From: JALZMG01 sp963739975
GTDB lineage: Bacteria > Actinomycetota > Acidimicrobiia > Acidimicrobiales > Ilumatobacteraceae
NCBI GenBank assembly: GCA_963739975.1
Contig: CAVUCK010000008.1
Coordinates: 1 to 64,000, forward strand
Direction: 5' to 3'
Length of the DNA stretch: 64,000 nucleotides
The notes under the pieces were generated by a model, which was not told where the DNA came from, did not search any database, and was given only the letters and a program-made list of their open reading frames with translations. A program made the translations under genes and the position numbers. Below are positions 34,333 through 43,047 of the stretch, piece after piece. How positions within the stretch are numbered: position 1 is the stretch's first letter; each line of letters starts with the position of its first letter.

Positions 34333-35526
34333 ATGAAGATGCCCGGAGCCCTGGACGGTGTGCGCGTGCTCGAGGCCGGTCTGCTGGTGCAGGGACCGCA
34401 GGCGTCGGCGCTGCTGGCCCAGTTCGGGGCCGACGTCGTCAAGGTCGAGCTGCCGTTCGTGGGTGACCAGGCCCGCTGGCTCCCTGCCGCCCCGGGTGAG
34501 ACCCGCAGCGCCTACTTCTCGGCCTGCAACCGCGGCAAGCGCAGCGTCACGATCGACCTCCGCTCGCCGGACGGGCAGACCGTGTTCCACCGCCTCGCCG
34601 CCACCGCCGACGTCGTCATCAGCAACTTCAAGCCGGGCACGATGGACGCCTGGGGCCTCGGCGACGAGGCCCTGCGGGCGACCAACCCCGCCCTGATCTA
34701 CGCCTCGGGATCGGCGTTCGGCGCCGTCGGCCCCGACGCCGAACGCGAGGGCGCCGATCTGTCCGGACAAGCCGCCGGTGGGCTGATCAGCGCCACCGGT
34801 CGCGATGGTGGCGAGGTCACACCGATCGCCGCCACGATCGCCGATCACCTGGCGTCACAGCACCTGGCCGCCGGCGTGCTCGCCGCGCTGATCGCCCGCG
34901 GCCGCACCGGCCGCGGCCAGCGCGTGGACGTCTCGCTCCTCGGCAGCCAGATCTGGGGGCAGGCCAGCGAGTACACGGCGTACCTGCTGTCAGGCGTCCT
35001 GCCGGGGCGACCGAACCGCGGCCACCCGTTGATCCCGGCGCTGTACGGCATCATGCCGACCGCCGACGGGTGGATCGCCATCGTCGGCGTGCAGCCACAG
35101 TTGCGCGTCGCGTTCTACGAGGCGATCGGTCGGCCCGACCTGCTCGAGGACCCCCGCTTCATCTCGCCCCTGCTCGGCCCGGCCGAGAAGGCGGCGCTGT
35201 TCGAGGTGCTGGCCGAGGTCTTCGTGACCCGCACCACCGACGAGTGGTGCGCGGTGCTGACCGCGGCCGGTCAGCGCTTCGCACCCGTCCGGGACTACGC
35301 CGCGGTCGTCCGGGATCCGCAGACGTGGGCCAACGGGTACTTCGCTCGGGACGGTGACGGCGACGACGCGACGACGATCGTCGGCACACCGATCGCGCTC
35401 TCCGACACCCCAGCCACCCCCGGTGGGCCGCCGCCGGAACTCGGGGCCGACACCGATGCGGTGCTCAGTGCGGCGGGCTTCACGGATGACGAGATCATCG
35501 GCCTGCGCGCCAGCGGTGCGATCTGA
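34333..35526 (+). CDS. CaiB/BaiF (family III) CoA-transferase
   Basis: A 397-residue class III CoA-transferase moving CoA between carboxylic acids. Typical blocks are LDGVRVLEAGLLVQGPQASALLAQFGADVVKVE, RGKRSVTIDLRSPDGQ, ADVVISNFKPGTMDAWGLG, NPALIYASGSAFG and GRTGRGQRVDVSLLGSQIW. The expected catalytic Asp is in ATIADHLASQHLAAG. The final TPATPGGPPPELGADTDAVL is the usual C-terminal signature. Substrate not readable. The start ATG AAG ATG lies just after the intergenic repeat, with only a weak ribosome site (GAGATGG). Neighbours do not define a catabolic pathway. Confidence 0.85.
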   Translation: MKMPGALDGVRVLEAGLLVQGPQASALLAQFGADVVKVELPFVGDQARWLPAAPGETRSAYFSACNRGKRSVTIDLRSPDGQTVFHRLAATADVVISNFKPGTMDAWGLGDEALRATNPALIYASGSAFGAVGPDAEREGADLSGQAAGGLISATGRDGGEVTPIAATIADHLASQHLAAGVLAALIARGRTGRGQRVDVSLLGSQIWGQASEYTAYLLSGVLPGRPNRGHPLIPALYGIMPTADGWIAIVGVQPQLRVAFYEAIGRPDLLEDPRFISPLLGPAEKAALFEVLAEVFVTRTTDEWCAVLTAAGQRFAPVRDYAAVVRDPQTWANGYFARDGDGDDATTIVGTPIALSDTPATPGGPPPELGADTDAVLSAAGFTDDEIIGLRASGAI

Positions 35527-35544
35527 CGGACCGATCGCCGGTCA

Positions 35545-36699
35545 TCACGTCGACGACTCGCCCGTGAGGGCTCGCCCCCCGGGAACGGCGACCTCGGCGT
35601 CGGGGACCGCCGGGCGGGTATCGGACGTCCGGCGTCGCGCTTCGTCGATCGAGTTCAGCACCACCGCCAGCACCGGCACGGCCAAGAACGTGCCGACGAA
35701 CCCGAACAGCGCGCCGCCAGCGGCGATGCCGAGCAGGATCACGAGCGGGTGGAGGCGCAGCGCCCGGCCGTAGATCACCGGCGCCAGCAGTTCGTTGTCG
35801 AGCTGCTGCACGACGAGGGCGACGCCGGCAACGATCAGGGCCGGTACGCCGCCGGCCGTGACGAGGGCCACGAGCACCGCCACGACCCCGGCGAAGACCG
35901 CACCGACGATCGGGATGAAGGCGGCGAGGAACGTGACGATCATCACCGGCAGCTCGAGGCGCGCCCCGACGGCGAACAAGACGATGCCGATCGCCACCGA
36001 CTCGACCAGGCCGAGCACCGCCGCGCCGCGCAGGTAGCCACCGAGTGCGTCCCATGATCGGCGGGCCATCCGGTTGGCGACCGGACGGCGAGCGGCGGGC
36101 AGGGTGCGGAGCATGCCGATCGTCATCCGCCGACCGTCCTTGAGGAAGAAGTAGCCGACGATCACGGTCAGCACCGCGCCGATGACCACCTCGGCGGCGA
36201 TCAACGCGCCCGACGCCACCGAGCGCTGGTTCGAGAAGAGGAACCGCGACAGTGCCTCACCGGCCCGCTGGCGCCATTCGGCCACCTCGGCGGCGTCGAA
36301 GTCGAACGGGCCGTCCTCCACGAGCCAGCGCTCGAAGTCGTCGATGCCCTGCGAGATCGTCGAGCCGAGCTCGTCGAACTCGCGGGCCAGCGAGACACCG
36401 ACGACCAAGAGGACGCCGATCAGCACCACGAGGAAGCCGAGCACCGTGACGAGCGCGGCGAGGCTCGGCTTGAGCTTGCGGCGCAGGCGGGCCGCCACCG
36501 GTGTCAGGGCCCGAACCAGCAGCACGGCCACCACGACGGGAAGGACCACGACGAGCAGCTGGCCCACCAGCCAGATGACGGCGTAGACGGCCAGGCCGAT
36601 GGCCAGCAACCGCCAGGCGTACGCCGCCGCCGTCGCCACGTTCTGGTTGACGCGCGGAGCGCCGCGGGTTGCCGGCCGCTCGGGCGTTTCGTCAGCCAC
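35545..36699 (-). CDS. AI-2E family transporter-like membrane protein
   Basis: A 384-residue polytopic protein of the AI-2E/TqsA/PerM family (PF01594-like). Helices are visible at about 28-65 (LLAIGLAVYAVIWLVGQLLVVVL), 80-105, 165-190 (VVIGAVLTVIVGYFFLKDGRR), 225-290 (VMIVTFLAAFIPIVGAVFAG is the hallmark block) and 305-345 (PLVILLGIAAGGALFGFVGTF). Family roles range from autoinducer export to Na+/H+ exchange, so the substrate is open. Convergent with the CoA-transferase gene; 38 bp upstream ends a small acidic-protein gene on the same strand. Confidence 0.85.
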   Translation of the reverse strand: MADETPERPATRGAPRVNQNVATAAAYAWRLLAIGLAVYAVIWLVGQLLVVVLPVVVAVLLVRALTPVAARLRRKLKPSLAALVTVLGFLVVLIGVLLVVGVSLAREFDELGSTISQGIDDFERWLVEDGPFDFDAAEVAEWRQRAGEALSRFLFSNQRSVASGALIAAEVVIGAVLTVIVGYFFLKDGRRMTIGMLRTLPAARRPVANRMARRSWDALGGYLRGAAVLGLVESVAIGIVLFAVGARLELPVMIVTFLAAFIPIVGAVFAGVVAVLVALVTAGGVPALIVAGVALVVQQLDNELLAPVIYGRALRLHPLVILLGIAAGGALFGFVGTFLAVPVLAVVLNSIDEARRRTSDTRPAVPDAEVAVPGGRALTGESST

Positions 36700-36737
36700 G
36701 GTGTGGGGTGCTCAGCGGCTGCATCGGCACGATCACC

Positions 36738-37028
36738 TCACGGATCGATGCCGTCCGGGTCGTCCATCGCCCGACCGAGAAGTGCTTCCCGCTCTGGATC
36801 GTCGAGGAGCGCCCCGGCCTCTTCGAGCTCCTCGACGTCGACATCGCCATCGCCCTCCTCCACGCCGGAGTACTCCATGCGCGTCTCGTCGAACGGGGTT
36901 TCGTCGGGCTCGGCCAGCACGTCGACGATCTCGTCGGCGTCGCTGAGCGCCACCTCGTCGGCGAGCTCGGCGACCAGCGCCTCCTCCTCGTCGCCGAGTT
37001 CCTCGTAGTCGTCGAGCTCGTCGGTCAT
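36738..37028 (-). CDS. Small highly acidic hypothetical protein
   Basis: A 96-residue protein of which more than a third is Asp or Glu (DDYEELGDEEEALVAELADE, GVEEGDGDVDVEELEEA). No hydrophobic segment or motif for a known family was seen. ATG at 37028 is chosen because the in-frame extension upstream is Arg/Pro-rich and unlike the rest. Third-position G/C is strong, supporting a real gene. It precedes the AI-2E family gene and is divergent from a hydrolase gene. Confidence 0.65.
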   Translation of the reverse strand: MTDELDDYEELGDEEEALVAELADEVALSDADEIVDVLAEPDETPFDETRMEYSGVEEGDGDVDVEELEEAGALLDDPEREALLGRAMDDPDGIDP

Positions 37029-37098
37029 GGGTCGATCCTGGCACGCCGGGCCGACCGTCAGTCGATGCCGCCACCCCGGCGGGGTACGTTGTCCCGCC

Positions 37099-38238
37099 GT
37101 GGTGCCGGCATCGACCGGGACGTACGCCGTTGGCCGGACGTCGTTCGAGTGGTCCGACGAGGCGCGCACGGATCCGTATGCGCCCGACCCGACGACCGCC
37201 CGTGAGCTGGTGGTCTGGACGTGGTACCCCGCCGCTCCGAGCAGGGACGGAGCGACAGCCGACTACCTGCCGGGCGCCTGGTCGCCCGTCGCTGAGTTCC
37301 TCGGCCTCGGCGTCGGCGGGCTGCGCAGTCATTCGGTAACCGACGCCGACCTGGCCGACGGGGCGGCGCGGTGGCCGGTCATCATCCTGTCCCCCAGCGG
37401 ATTCCCACCCCTCCTGCTCAGCGGGCTGGCCGAGGGGCTGGCCAGCAGCGGCTACGTCGTCGCCGGCATCAACCACACCTTCGAGACCACCGTCACGGCG
37501 TTCAGCGACGGTCGGGTCCTGCCCGCCAACGCGGCGGCCATCGGCGGCGCGCTCGGGCCCCAGACGGGGTCGCACGACGAGGTGTTCGCCGGGCGCGCCG
37601 CAGTCTGCCGGTACAAGGTCGGCGACGTGGCGTTCGTGGCCGACCAACTGACGCTGCTCGATGCCGAGTCCGGGGGCCGGTTCGAGGGGCGGCTCGACCT
37701 GCGGCGCCTCGGTGCCGCCGGGCACTCGTTCGGCGGGAACGCCGCCGTGGAGTGGATGCGTCAGGATCCGCGCTGCCGGGCAGCCGTCAACCTGGACGGG
37801 GCGGTGTGGACGGAGGTCGGCGAGGTCGGCGTGCAGCGCCCGGTGTTCCAGCTCCTGGCCGAGCACCCCGAGTTCGCGATGCCTTCCGACGACGCCGTGC
37901 GCATGGGCATCGCCCCGTCGACCGGGTGGTTCGAGGCCGAGAAGGCGACCATGTTCGACGGCTGGCGGCGGATCCACGAACGGGCGACGCCCGGGTACAC
38001 GGTGCGCATCGGCGGGGCCACGCACCTCAGCTTCATGGACGTGCCCAACCTGCCGGTCGTCGACGGTTCGGTCATGACCACGATGCTCGCCGCGACGACC
38101 ATCGATCCGCAGCGGATGCAGCACCTCACCGTCGAGGCGGTCCGGGCGTTCCTCGACCGCCACCTCGCCGGCGCGGCAAACGGGCCGCTCGACGGACCGA
38201 GCCCCGATCGCCCGGAGCTGTCCTTCGGGCCGTCCTGA
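37099..38238 (+). CDS. PAF-acetylhydrolase-like alpha/beta hydrolase
   Basis: A 379-residue serine hydrolase resembling platelet-activating-factor acetylhydrolase isoform II / chlorophyllase-like proteins. An N-terminal WYPA(A/P) strand (LVVWTWYPAAPSRDG) precedes the oxyanion region WPVIILSPSGF. The nucleophile elbow is GAAGHSFGGNAA (Ser near residue 210), and VNLDGAVW is the usual strand after it. The C-terminal catalytic His is in GGATHLSFMDVP. No clear signal peptide, so likely cytosolic. GTG at 37099 begins about 30 residues before the first conserved strand. Substrate unknown; lipid or ester hydrolysis inferred. Confidence 0.75.
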   Translation: MVPASTGTYAVGRTSFEWSDEARTDPYAPDPTTARELVVWTWYPAAPSRDGATADYLPGAWSPVAEFLGLGVGGLRSHSVTDADLADGAARWPVIILSPSGFPPLLLSGLAEGLASSGYVVAGINHTFETTVTAFSDGRVLPANAAAIGGALGPQTGSHDEVFAGRAAVCRYKVGDVAFVADQLTLLDAESGGRFEGRLDLRRLGAAGHSFGGNAAVEWMRQDPRCRAAVNLDGAVWTEVGEVGVQRPVFQLLAEHPEFAMPSDDAVRMGIAPSTGWFEAEKATMFDGWRRIHERATPGYTVRIGGATHLSFMDVPNLPVVDGSVMTTMLAATTIDPQRMQHLTVEAVRAFLDRHLAGAANGPLDGPSPDRPELSFGPS

Positions 38239-38319
38239 CTGATCCGCGTAGGGTCGCGTGTCCGTCACCAACATCATTGGGCCGCGCACGGCGCGAGGTC
38301 CACGAATATCGGAGTCGCT

Positions 38320-39228
38320 ATGGCTGTCGTGCCCCCGGCCGGAGAGACGAAGTTCGTAGCGACCCCGGACGGTCGCCAGCTCGCTTACGTCGAGTTCGGG
38401 GATCCGACGGCACCGCTCGTGATCCACAACCACGGGGGTCCGAGTAGTCGGCTCGAGGGGCGGCTGCTGGCCAACGGCGCAACCGCCCATGGGTTACGCC
38501 TGGTGAGCGTCGATCGACCGGGCATCGGGCGCTCGACCGCGCAGAAGGATCGCAGCTACGAAGGCTGGACCAACGATCTGGTCACCATCGCCGACGCGCT
38601 GGGATACCAGCAGTTCGGCGTGAGCGGCTGGTCGGAGGGCGGTCCCTGGCCGCTGGCCGCAGCGGCCTACCTCGACCCAGCCCGGCTGCGCCACGTCACC
38701 AGCATCGCCGGCGGCAACTACGGAACGTTCGGCGACATGTGGGCGGCCAAGTTCATGGACAAGGTCGACACCATCGGCGGCAAGCTCGCCCTGCACCACC
38801 GGCTCGAGTTCCACCTCATGTACGAGTTCCTCGGGCTCGATGCCACGCACTTCCGCACGTCGTACATCAAGACGTTGGTCAAGACGGTCAACGACTACGA
38901 CGCCAAGTTCCTGCGCGACCCGGAGTACGCCGAGCCGTTCGCCGACATGTCGGCGGAGTGCTTCGCCCAGGGCTCCGAACCGCTGGTCGACGACTCCGAG
39001 CTGCTCTACCACCGGTGGGCGTTCGATGTGACCAAGATCGAACGACCGGTGCACATGTGGCAGGGCACCGACGACCACCTCGTCCCGTACCCGATCAACA
39101 AGGAGATCTCGGACCGCATGCCTGGCTCGGTGTGGCACGAGGTCCAGGGGGCCGGCCACCTCGTGGCGATCGGCAAGGCCGACGAGATCTTCGCCATCGC
39201 CGCCGACGAGCTGGGGCCCGCCACCTGA
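38320..39228 (+). CDS. Alpha/beta hydrolase
   Basis: A 302-residue hydrolase. The opening is GRQLAYVEFGDPTAPLVIHNHGGPSSRLEG, with the HG oxyanion motif. GLRLVSVDRPGIGRST is the conserved D-R-P-G block. The nucleophile elbow is GVSGWSEGGPWPLA, with Ser near residue 106. Late acidic and basic residues are WQGTDDHLVPYP (Asp) and VQGAGHLVAIGKA (His). All triad members are therefore visible. It is closest in style to proline-iminopeptidase/haloperoxidase-like actinobacterial hydrolases. It lies 81 bp after another hydrolase gene on the same strand and just before the tRNA-Gly-derived repeat that bounds the accessory region. Confidence 0.8.
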   Translation: MAVVPPAGETKFVATPDGRQLAYVEFGDPTAPLVIHNHGGPSSRLEGRLLANGATAHGLRLVSVDRPGIGRSTAQKDRSYEGWTNDLVTIADALGYQQFGVSGWSEGGPWPLAAAAYLDPARLRHVTSIAGGNYGTFGDMWAAKFMDKVDTIGGKLALHHRLEFHLMYEFLGLDATHFRTSYIKTLVKTVNDYDAKFLRDPEYAEPFADMSAECFAQGSEPLVDDSELLYHRWAFDVTKIERPVHMWQGTDDHLVPYPINKEISDRMPGSVWHEVQGAGHLVAIGKADEIFAIAADELGPAT

Positions 39229-39305
39229 CGAGCGCGTCATTGTGGGACACCGGTCGTCGGTGCGCAACAGCGACCCTCCGGAGAGGGCCCTGTTCGAGCG
39301 TTACT

Positions 39306-39353
39306 TGGAGCGGACGACGGGATTCGAACCCGCGACCCTCACCTTGGCAAGGT
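39306..39353 (-). repeat. attachment-site repeat, leftmost copy (tRNA-Gly 3' end)
   Basis: Identical over 48 bp to the 3' portion of the intact tRNA-Gly at 46162 (tggagcggacgacgggattc through caaggt), then diverging. It contains the T arm, the 3' acceptor strand with CCA, and part of the anticodon arm, but no 5' half, so it is not a functional tRNA. Confidence 0.9.
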
Positions 39354-39796
39354 CATGGGAAGTGTCCGTGTTCCGTGCGCCGTGGAGCCGTCGGCTGGCT
39401 GCGTCCCTGACCATCAGTCCTCCTGGCGACTCGAACGTCCCTGCCCGCTCGAGGACCTGTCGCCGCATGTTGCGTAGCCCGAATTGCAGGTAGCTCTCCT
39501 CGAAGCCACGCGACACGAGAGGGACGCACCAGCGTCCGACAACGACTGGCGCCGGCCGTCGGCAAGGTGGGCCCGACGAGGCGGCAGCGGGCCAGCGACG
39601 GCACGGCGGTGGCCGCCAGGCGAGGAATCTCGTCCCCGTCCTCGGAGTCGGTCATCCGCATCGACAGCGCAAGCAGCGCTTGCAGGCTCGACAGCTGTTC
39701 GCGTAGCAACAGCCCATGGCGCGTCGTCGCCTCGGACGTCACCGGCGGGTTCACGACGGGCTCGCCTGAACCACGACGGCTGTTCGCGATCGACAT
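39354..39796 (-). pseudogene. Truncated GAF-type sensor protein remnant
   Basis: From ATG 39796 the protein reads PPVTSEATTRHGLLLREQ, LSSLQALLALSMRMTDSEDG, DEIPRLAATAVPSLARCRLVG. This looks like the N-terminus of actinobacterial GAF/SpoIIE-type sensor or phosphatase proteins. Thereafter the similarity jumps between frames (HLADGRRQSLSDAGASL in another frame, then ESYLQFGLRNMRRQVLER in a third). The sequence then meets the attachment repeat. At least two indels plus truncation mark it as decayed. Confidence 0.5.
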
Positions 39797-39952
39797 CGGC
39801 GACGATTCTGTCCCTCACGGCCATTCGGTCGCCGGTGACGGGGGCTCGGCCGAGGACCCATGCGTTCACGGGATGCTCGGGCTGCTGGACCGGCGCGATA
39901 TTCGACCTGCCAGCCCACCAAGGAACTGGCGAAAGCCAATGGGCGCGACATC

Positions 39953-40126
39953 ATGAAGCGCTCGGATCAGCCGATCACGAAAGGCCTGCAGGAGCGCATC
40001 CACCAGGTCGTGAAGCTCGACGAGGCGATCGAGCTGCAGCCCATCCTCGACCGCCTGGCGGAGGCACCCCAGCTTGACCTGGCGACCGACGACGACACCG
40101 ACCAGCGACGAGTGTCGGGCGAATAG
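39953..40126 (+). CDS. Small hypothetical protein
   Basis: A 57-residue frame, MKRSDQPITKGLQERIHQVV and onward, with nearly all codons ending in G or C, which favours real coding on this strand. Its 3' end overlaps the antisense tail of the decayed cyclic-nucleotide-binding gene. There is no good ribosome binding site, so it may be a fragment of a longer lost gene. No family recognised. Confidence 0.3.
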   Translation: MKRSDQPITKGLQERIHQVVKLDEAIELQPILDRLAEAPQLDLATDDDTDQRRVSGE

Positions 40127-40595
40127 CACGAGCCGAAGATGCGGAACCCGGCTCGACCTCGATGAGGATCGAGCGCCGCTGCAGGTAGGCGCGCAGGATC
40201 ACGTCACTCGGCGCGGTGTCCTGGAGCACCAGCTCTCGGAGCCGCTCCACGGGGACGACGAGCACCTCTCCTGGCTCGACGACCACGGCCGTGACGAAGG
40301 CTGCCTGTCCCGCGAGCAGACTGATCTGGCCGAGGAACCGGCGCCGCCCGTGGACTCCGACGACTTGCTGCTCGGGTACCTCGTAGCCCTCGATCACGGC
40401 GACCTTTCCCTCGAGGATGACGACGAAGTCGTAGTCCAGGTCGCCTTCGCGGTACAGCACGTCGCCGGCGTCGGTCATCCGGCACTCGCCGGCGCCGGCG
40501 AGCGTGGCGATCTGGGCCTCGCCGAGCTCGGGGAACGCTCCGTAGAGATCAGGGGTCTCCTCGAATGGGTGAGCGGCAAGCAACGTGTCAACCAT
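40106..40595 (-). pseudogene. Remnant of a cyclic-nucleotide-binding / thioredoxin-reductase-type fusion
   Basis: From ATG 40595 a cNMP-binding domain is clear: LYGAFPELGEAQIATLAGAG, GDVLYREGDLDYDFVVILEG, KVAVIEGYEVPEQQVVGVHG, RRFLGQISLLAGQAAFVTAV, LRELVLQDTAPSDVILRAYL and QRRSILIEV. At about 40165 the frame shifts. The next frame gives GFRIFGSCYSPDTRR, the start of the linker that in full-length relatives leads into a thioredoxin-reductase-like FAD domain. That whole second half is missing, so the gene is a truncated remnant. Identification of the parent family is from memory of its motif order. Confidence 0.6.
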
Positions 40596-40668
40596 CCCCG
40601 CATCGTCGTCTCATCGGGTCGTGGCGACATCCCTCGGGCGCGTAATCGAAGGTCTACGCGACGGCGGG

Positions 40669-40923
40669 ATGCGGGACCGATCCGGCGGGCGCGACGGTGA
40701 TGAGGTGACGCTCGAACAGCTCGTCATCGCCGTGGAGCGACATCGCCTGCAGATGGCGCCGCTGATGGCCGGACTGGCCGGCCTGATCGAAGACAACGCC
40801 AGCCGAGAGTTGGTGGGGCTGCTCGAGGAGAGCGACCGCGAGCTCGATCGTTTGTGCCACCGGTTGAGCCAGCACCTCCGACGGCTCGACGAACCAACAG
40901 GAAGGCAGCAGCAATGGACGTGA
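40669..40923 (+). CDS. Small helical hypothetical protein
   Basis: An 84-residue, mostly helical, charged protein (DEVTLEQLVIAVERHRLQMA, LVGLLEESDRELDRLCHRLS). It overlaps the YceI start by 10 bp, so the two are probably translated together. An earlier in-frame ATG at 40585 is possible, but the sequence between is poorly biased and overlaps the divergent cNMP gene start. No family recognised. Confidence 0.45.
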   Translation: MRDRSGGRDGDEVTLEQLVIAVERHRLQMAPLMAGLAGLIEDNASRELVGLLEESDRELDRLCHRLSQHLRRLDEPTGRQQQWT

Positions 40924-41498
40924 AGACCGCCGGGACATGGATCGTCGATGGACGTGAGGTGCCCCCCTCGGGAACGTGGAAGATCGACCCGAGCCACTCC
41001 GAGATCCAGTTCTTCGTGCGCCACATGATGATCGCCAAGGTGCGCGGCAGGTTTCGCGAGTTCGAGGGCACGATCCACATCGGCGAGCGCCCCGAGGACT
41101 CCCGGGTCGAGGTCGTGATCGAGGCGGCGAGCATCGACACCCGAGACGGGACCCGCGACGAGCACCTCCGCTCCGCCGACTTTCTAGACGTCGAGCGCTA
41201 CCCAGAGCTGCGCTTCGCCAGCACCTCGGTCCGGGCGGGCGACAAGGACCGCTGGCAGGTGACCGGTGACCTGACCGCACACGGCGTCACCCGTCCTGTG
41301 GTACTGGACGTCGAGTACAACGGCGCGATGGTCGACCTGTGGGGCAACCTGCGCGCTGGGTTCCTCGCAACCACGGAGATCGACCGCGAGAACTTCGATA
41401 TCACGTGGAACCAGCCCCTCGAGGCCGGGGGCTTCCTTGTCGGCAAAGGCGTGCGCATCGAGATCGACGTCGAAGCCATCCGACAAGTGGACACCTGA
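40914..41498 (+). CDS. YceI-family lipid-binding-type protein
   Basis: A 194-residue protein of the YceI lipocalin-like family, whose members bind isoprenoid chains in a beta-barrel. Family blocks: GTWKIDPSHSEIQFFVRHMMIAKVRGRFREFEGTI (the D-x-x-H-S hallmark), VEVVIEAASIDTRDGTRDEHLRSADFLDVERYPELRF, VTGDLTAHGVTRPVVLDVEY and FDITWNQPLEAGGFLVGKGVRIEIDVEAI. There is no signal peptide, so it is a cytosolic YceI paralogue. The ATG at 40914 follows aggaaggcagc. This is the best preserved gene of the left half of the accessory region. Confidence 0.88.
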   Translation: MDVKTAGTWIVDGREVPPSGTWKIDPSHSEIQFFVRHMMIAKVRGRFREFEGTIHIGERPEDSRVEVVIEAASIDTRDGTRDEHLRSADFLDVERYPELRFASTSVRAGDKDRWQVTGDLTAHGVTRPVVLDVEYNGAMVDLWGNLRAGFLATTEIDRENFDITWNQPLEAGGFLVGKGVRIEIDVEAIRQVDT

Positions 41499-41515
41499 CA
41501 GGGCGAGAGGCCGGG

Positions 41516-42119
41516 TCAGCCCTGTTGCGCCGACAGGTGAGCGTTCGATTGGACACGGTCACGTTCTGTCAACCGATTGTTCGTGAACGCCGCGAGTATC
41601 AGATCCGCGGGTCGGTCAGCAAAGGTGTCGAGCGCGTAGCGCACCAGCTCGGCGCGGGTGCGCACGCCCAGGGTCCGGCGAAGGCGTGCCCTGCTGGATT
41701 CCACGCTCCGCAGAGAGGAGCCGAGGAGTTTGGCGAGCTCGAAATGGTGTAGCCAGCGGCCACCAGCCGCAACACGGCCTGCTCGCGAGGTGCGAGTCGG
41801 TCGAGCGCACGAGTTGACCCCTCGTCGCCCTCTGGCCCGGCAGCGTGTGACACGGCGGTCGTACCGTCGTCGATCGTGAGTAGGCGGTTGACGCGGGTCG
41901 GGCGCGCCCGCTGGAGTCGACGAAGGCGAAGCGTTCACCGTCCACGGGTTGGACCGCGCCGAGCAAGTCGCGCAGCTCGGATGCCTGACGCTCGACGCGG
42001 GCCGCCTCGTCCTGGGGCTCGAGTCCATCGAGGTCGTCCGCCGTGCCGATCCATCGCATGATCTCCCCAGCCTGTCCCCGCACGGGCCGCCCGGAAGGCA
42101 TGCCAGTGGAACGCGCCAT
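41516..42119 (-). pseudogene. LuxR-type regulator, two frameshifts
   Basis: Three consecutive frames compose one protein. Frame one from 42119 gives GEIMRWIGTADDLDGLEPQDEAARVERQASELRDLLGAV. After about 41925 another frame gives RARPTRVNRLLTIDDGTT and ALDRLAPREQAVLRLVAAGYT. After about 41745 a third gives HFELAKLLGSSLRSVESSRARLRRTLGVRTRAELVRYA. Together they form a LuxR/GerE helix-turn-helix with a coiled N-terminal part. The second break is explained by one missing base in a short C run. In this region decay is more likely than assembly error. Confidence 0.6.
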
Positions 42120-42146
42120 CGTGGCGGCCCTCTACCTCCTCCTACC

Positions 42147-42191
42147 TGGAGCGGACGACGGGATTCGAACCCGCGACTCTCACCTTGGCAA
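42147..42191 (-). repeat. attachment-site repeat, middle copy (tRNA-Gly 3' end)
   Basis: 45 bp matching the tRNA-Gly 3' part with one substitution (cgcgactctc for cgcgaccctc). It divides the accessory region into two segments and lies just upstream of the start of the broken LuxR gene. Confidence 0.9.
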
Positions 42192-43047
42192 TGTGTCTGG
42201 GCGCAATTGACGTAGCTGCGGGGATGACCGGAGCATGGCTTTGAGCTGCAGTTTCCGAACGTCAGCTCTTCGCACCCATCCTCACCGTTACGCACTGTCC
42301 TGTGTCCGATTGGTGTCCCTGCCCTCCAACGTAAGGTCGAGGCGAGCAAGTCACCGACGACGGGGCCGCTCGTCGCCACGGCCACGAGACCCTCCGTCAT
42401 TCCATCCCTGTCGCATCTCCAGGAGACACTGGCATTCACCACCCTCCAGTGCGGTTTGAACCGGCGAGGCGCGCATCCGGGACCTGTCGCCTGGAGCGGC
42501 GCTTCCTGCACGGGAGCGCAGCCGATCAGGACAGTGAGACCCCGCACGTACCCTGCCGCGCATGCCATGGCCGGTCATCCACCTGTCAGCGAGCCGCGCA
42601 CGTGGTGGATTCGCGAACAACGGTTATCGCCTACGTGATGACCGACAGCGCTTCGAGTTAGGCGCACGCTCGCGGCACCACACCGCGGCGTCACGGACCG
42701 AGCGCCGGTTTGTCATCCCGTTCGTCGTCGGAGGCCCGTCAGGGACCGTGGTTCAGTGCTCGTGATCTCGCAAGGGGCGCTCAGCTCTCACCGCGACGGA
42801 ACGCCGGTTCGGGGCGCGGATCCGTGGCCCCGGGCGGCCCCGAGGGCCGACGTTCGGTACGACCGCCCGTCTCGGTCGGGAACCTTGACCCTTGCAATGG
42901 TCGGTCAGTTCGGCCACCTTGAAGATCGATCCGACTCAGCGATCCCCCGCCAGCATGCCGCTCGCCGGAGGCATGTCCTTGTCGACGGGAATGGTGGAGG
43001 ACGGTCGCTCCATCGAGGCCTTGAAGTGATGGCATTACCGTTCGGCG
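42192..43047. other. Intergenic DNA without recognisable genes
   Basis: 856 bp with lower third-position bias in every frame and no protein similarity I can recognise. It contains the GTGTCC doublet at about 42299-42320 (candidate integrase arm sites). Several short open frames of 60-90 codons are Arg/Pro/Ser-rich and look like chance frames. Confidence 0.5.

Noticed and set aside
39306..39353. Possible second tRNA-Gly gene
   Set aside because: Only the 3' half is present; the 5' acceptor and D arm are missing. Treated as an attachment-site duplicate. The same applies to 42147-42191.
42235..43047. Several 60-100 codon frames in the accessory region
   Set aside because: They overlap one another on both strands, lack third-position G/C bias and ribosome sites, and match no family I know.
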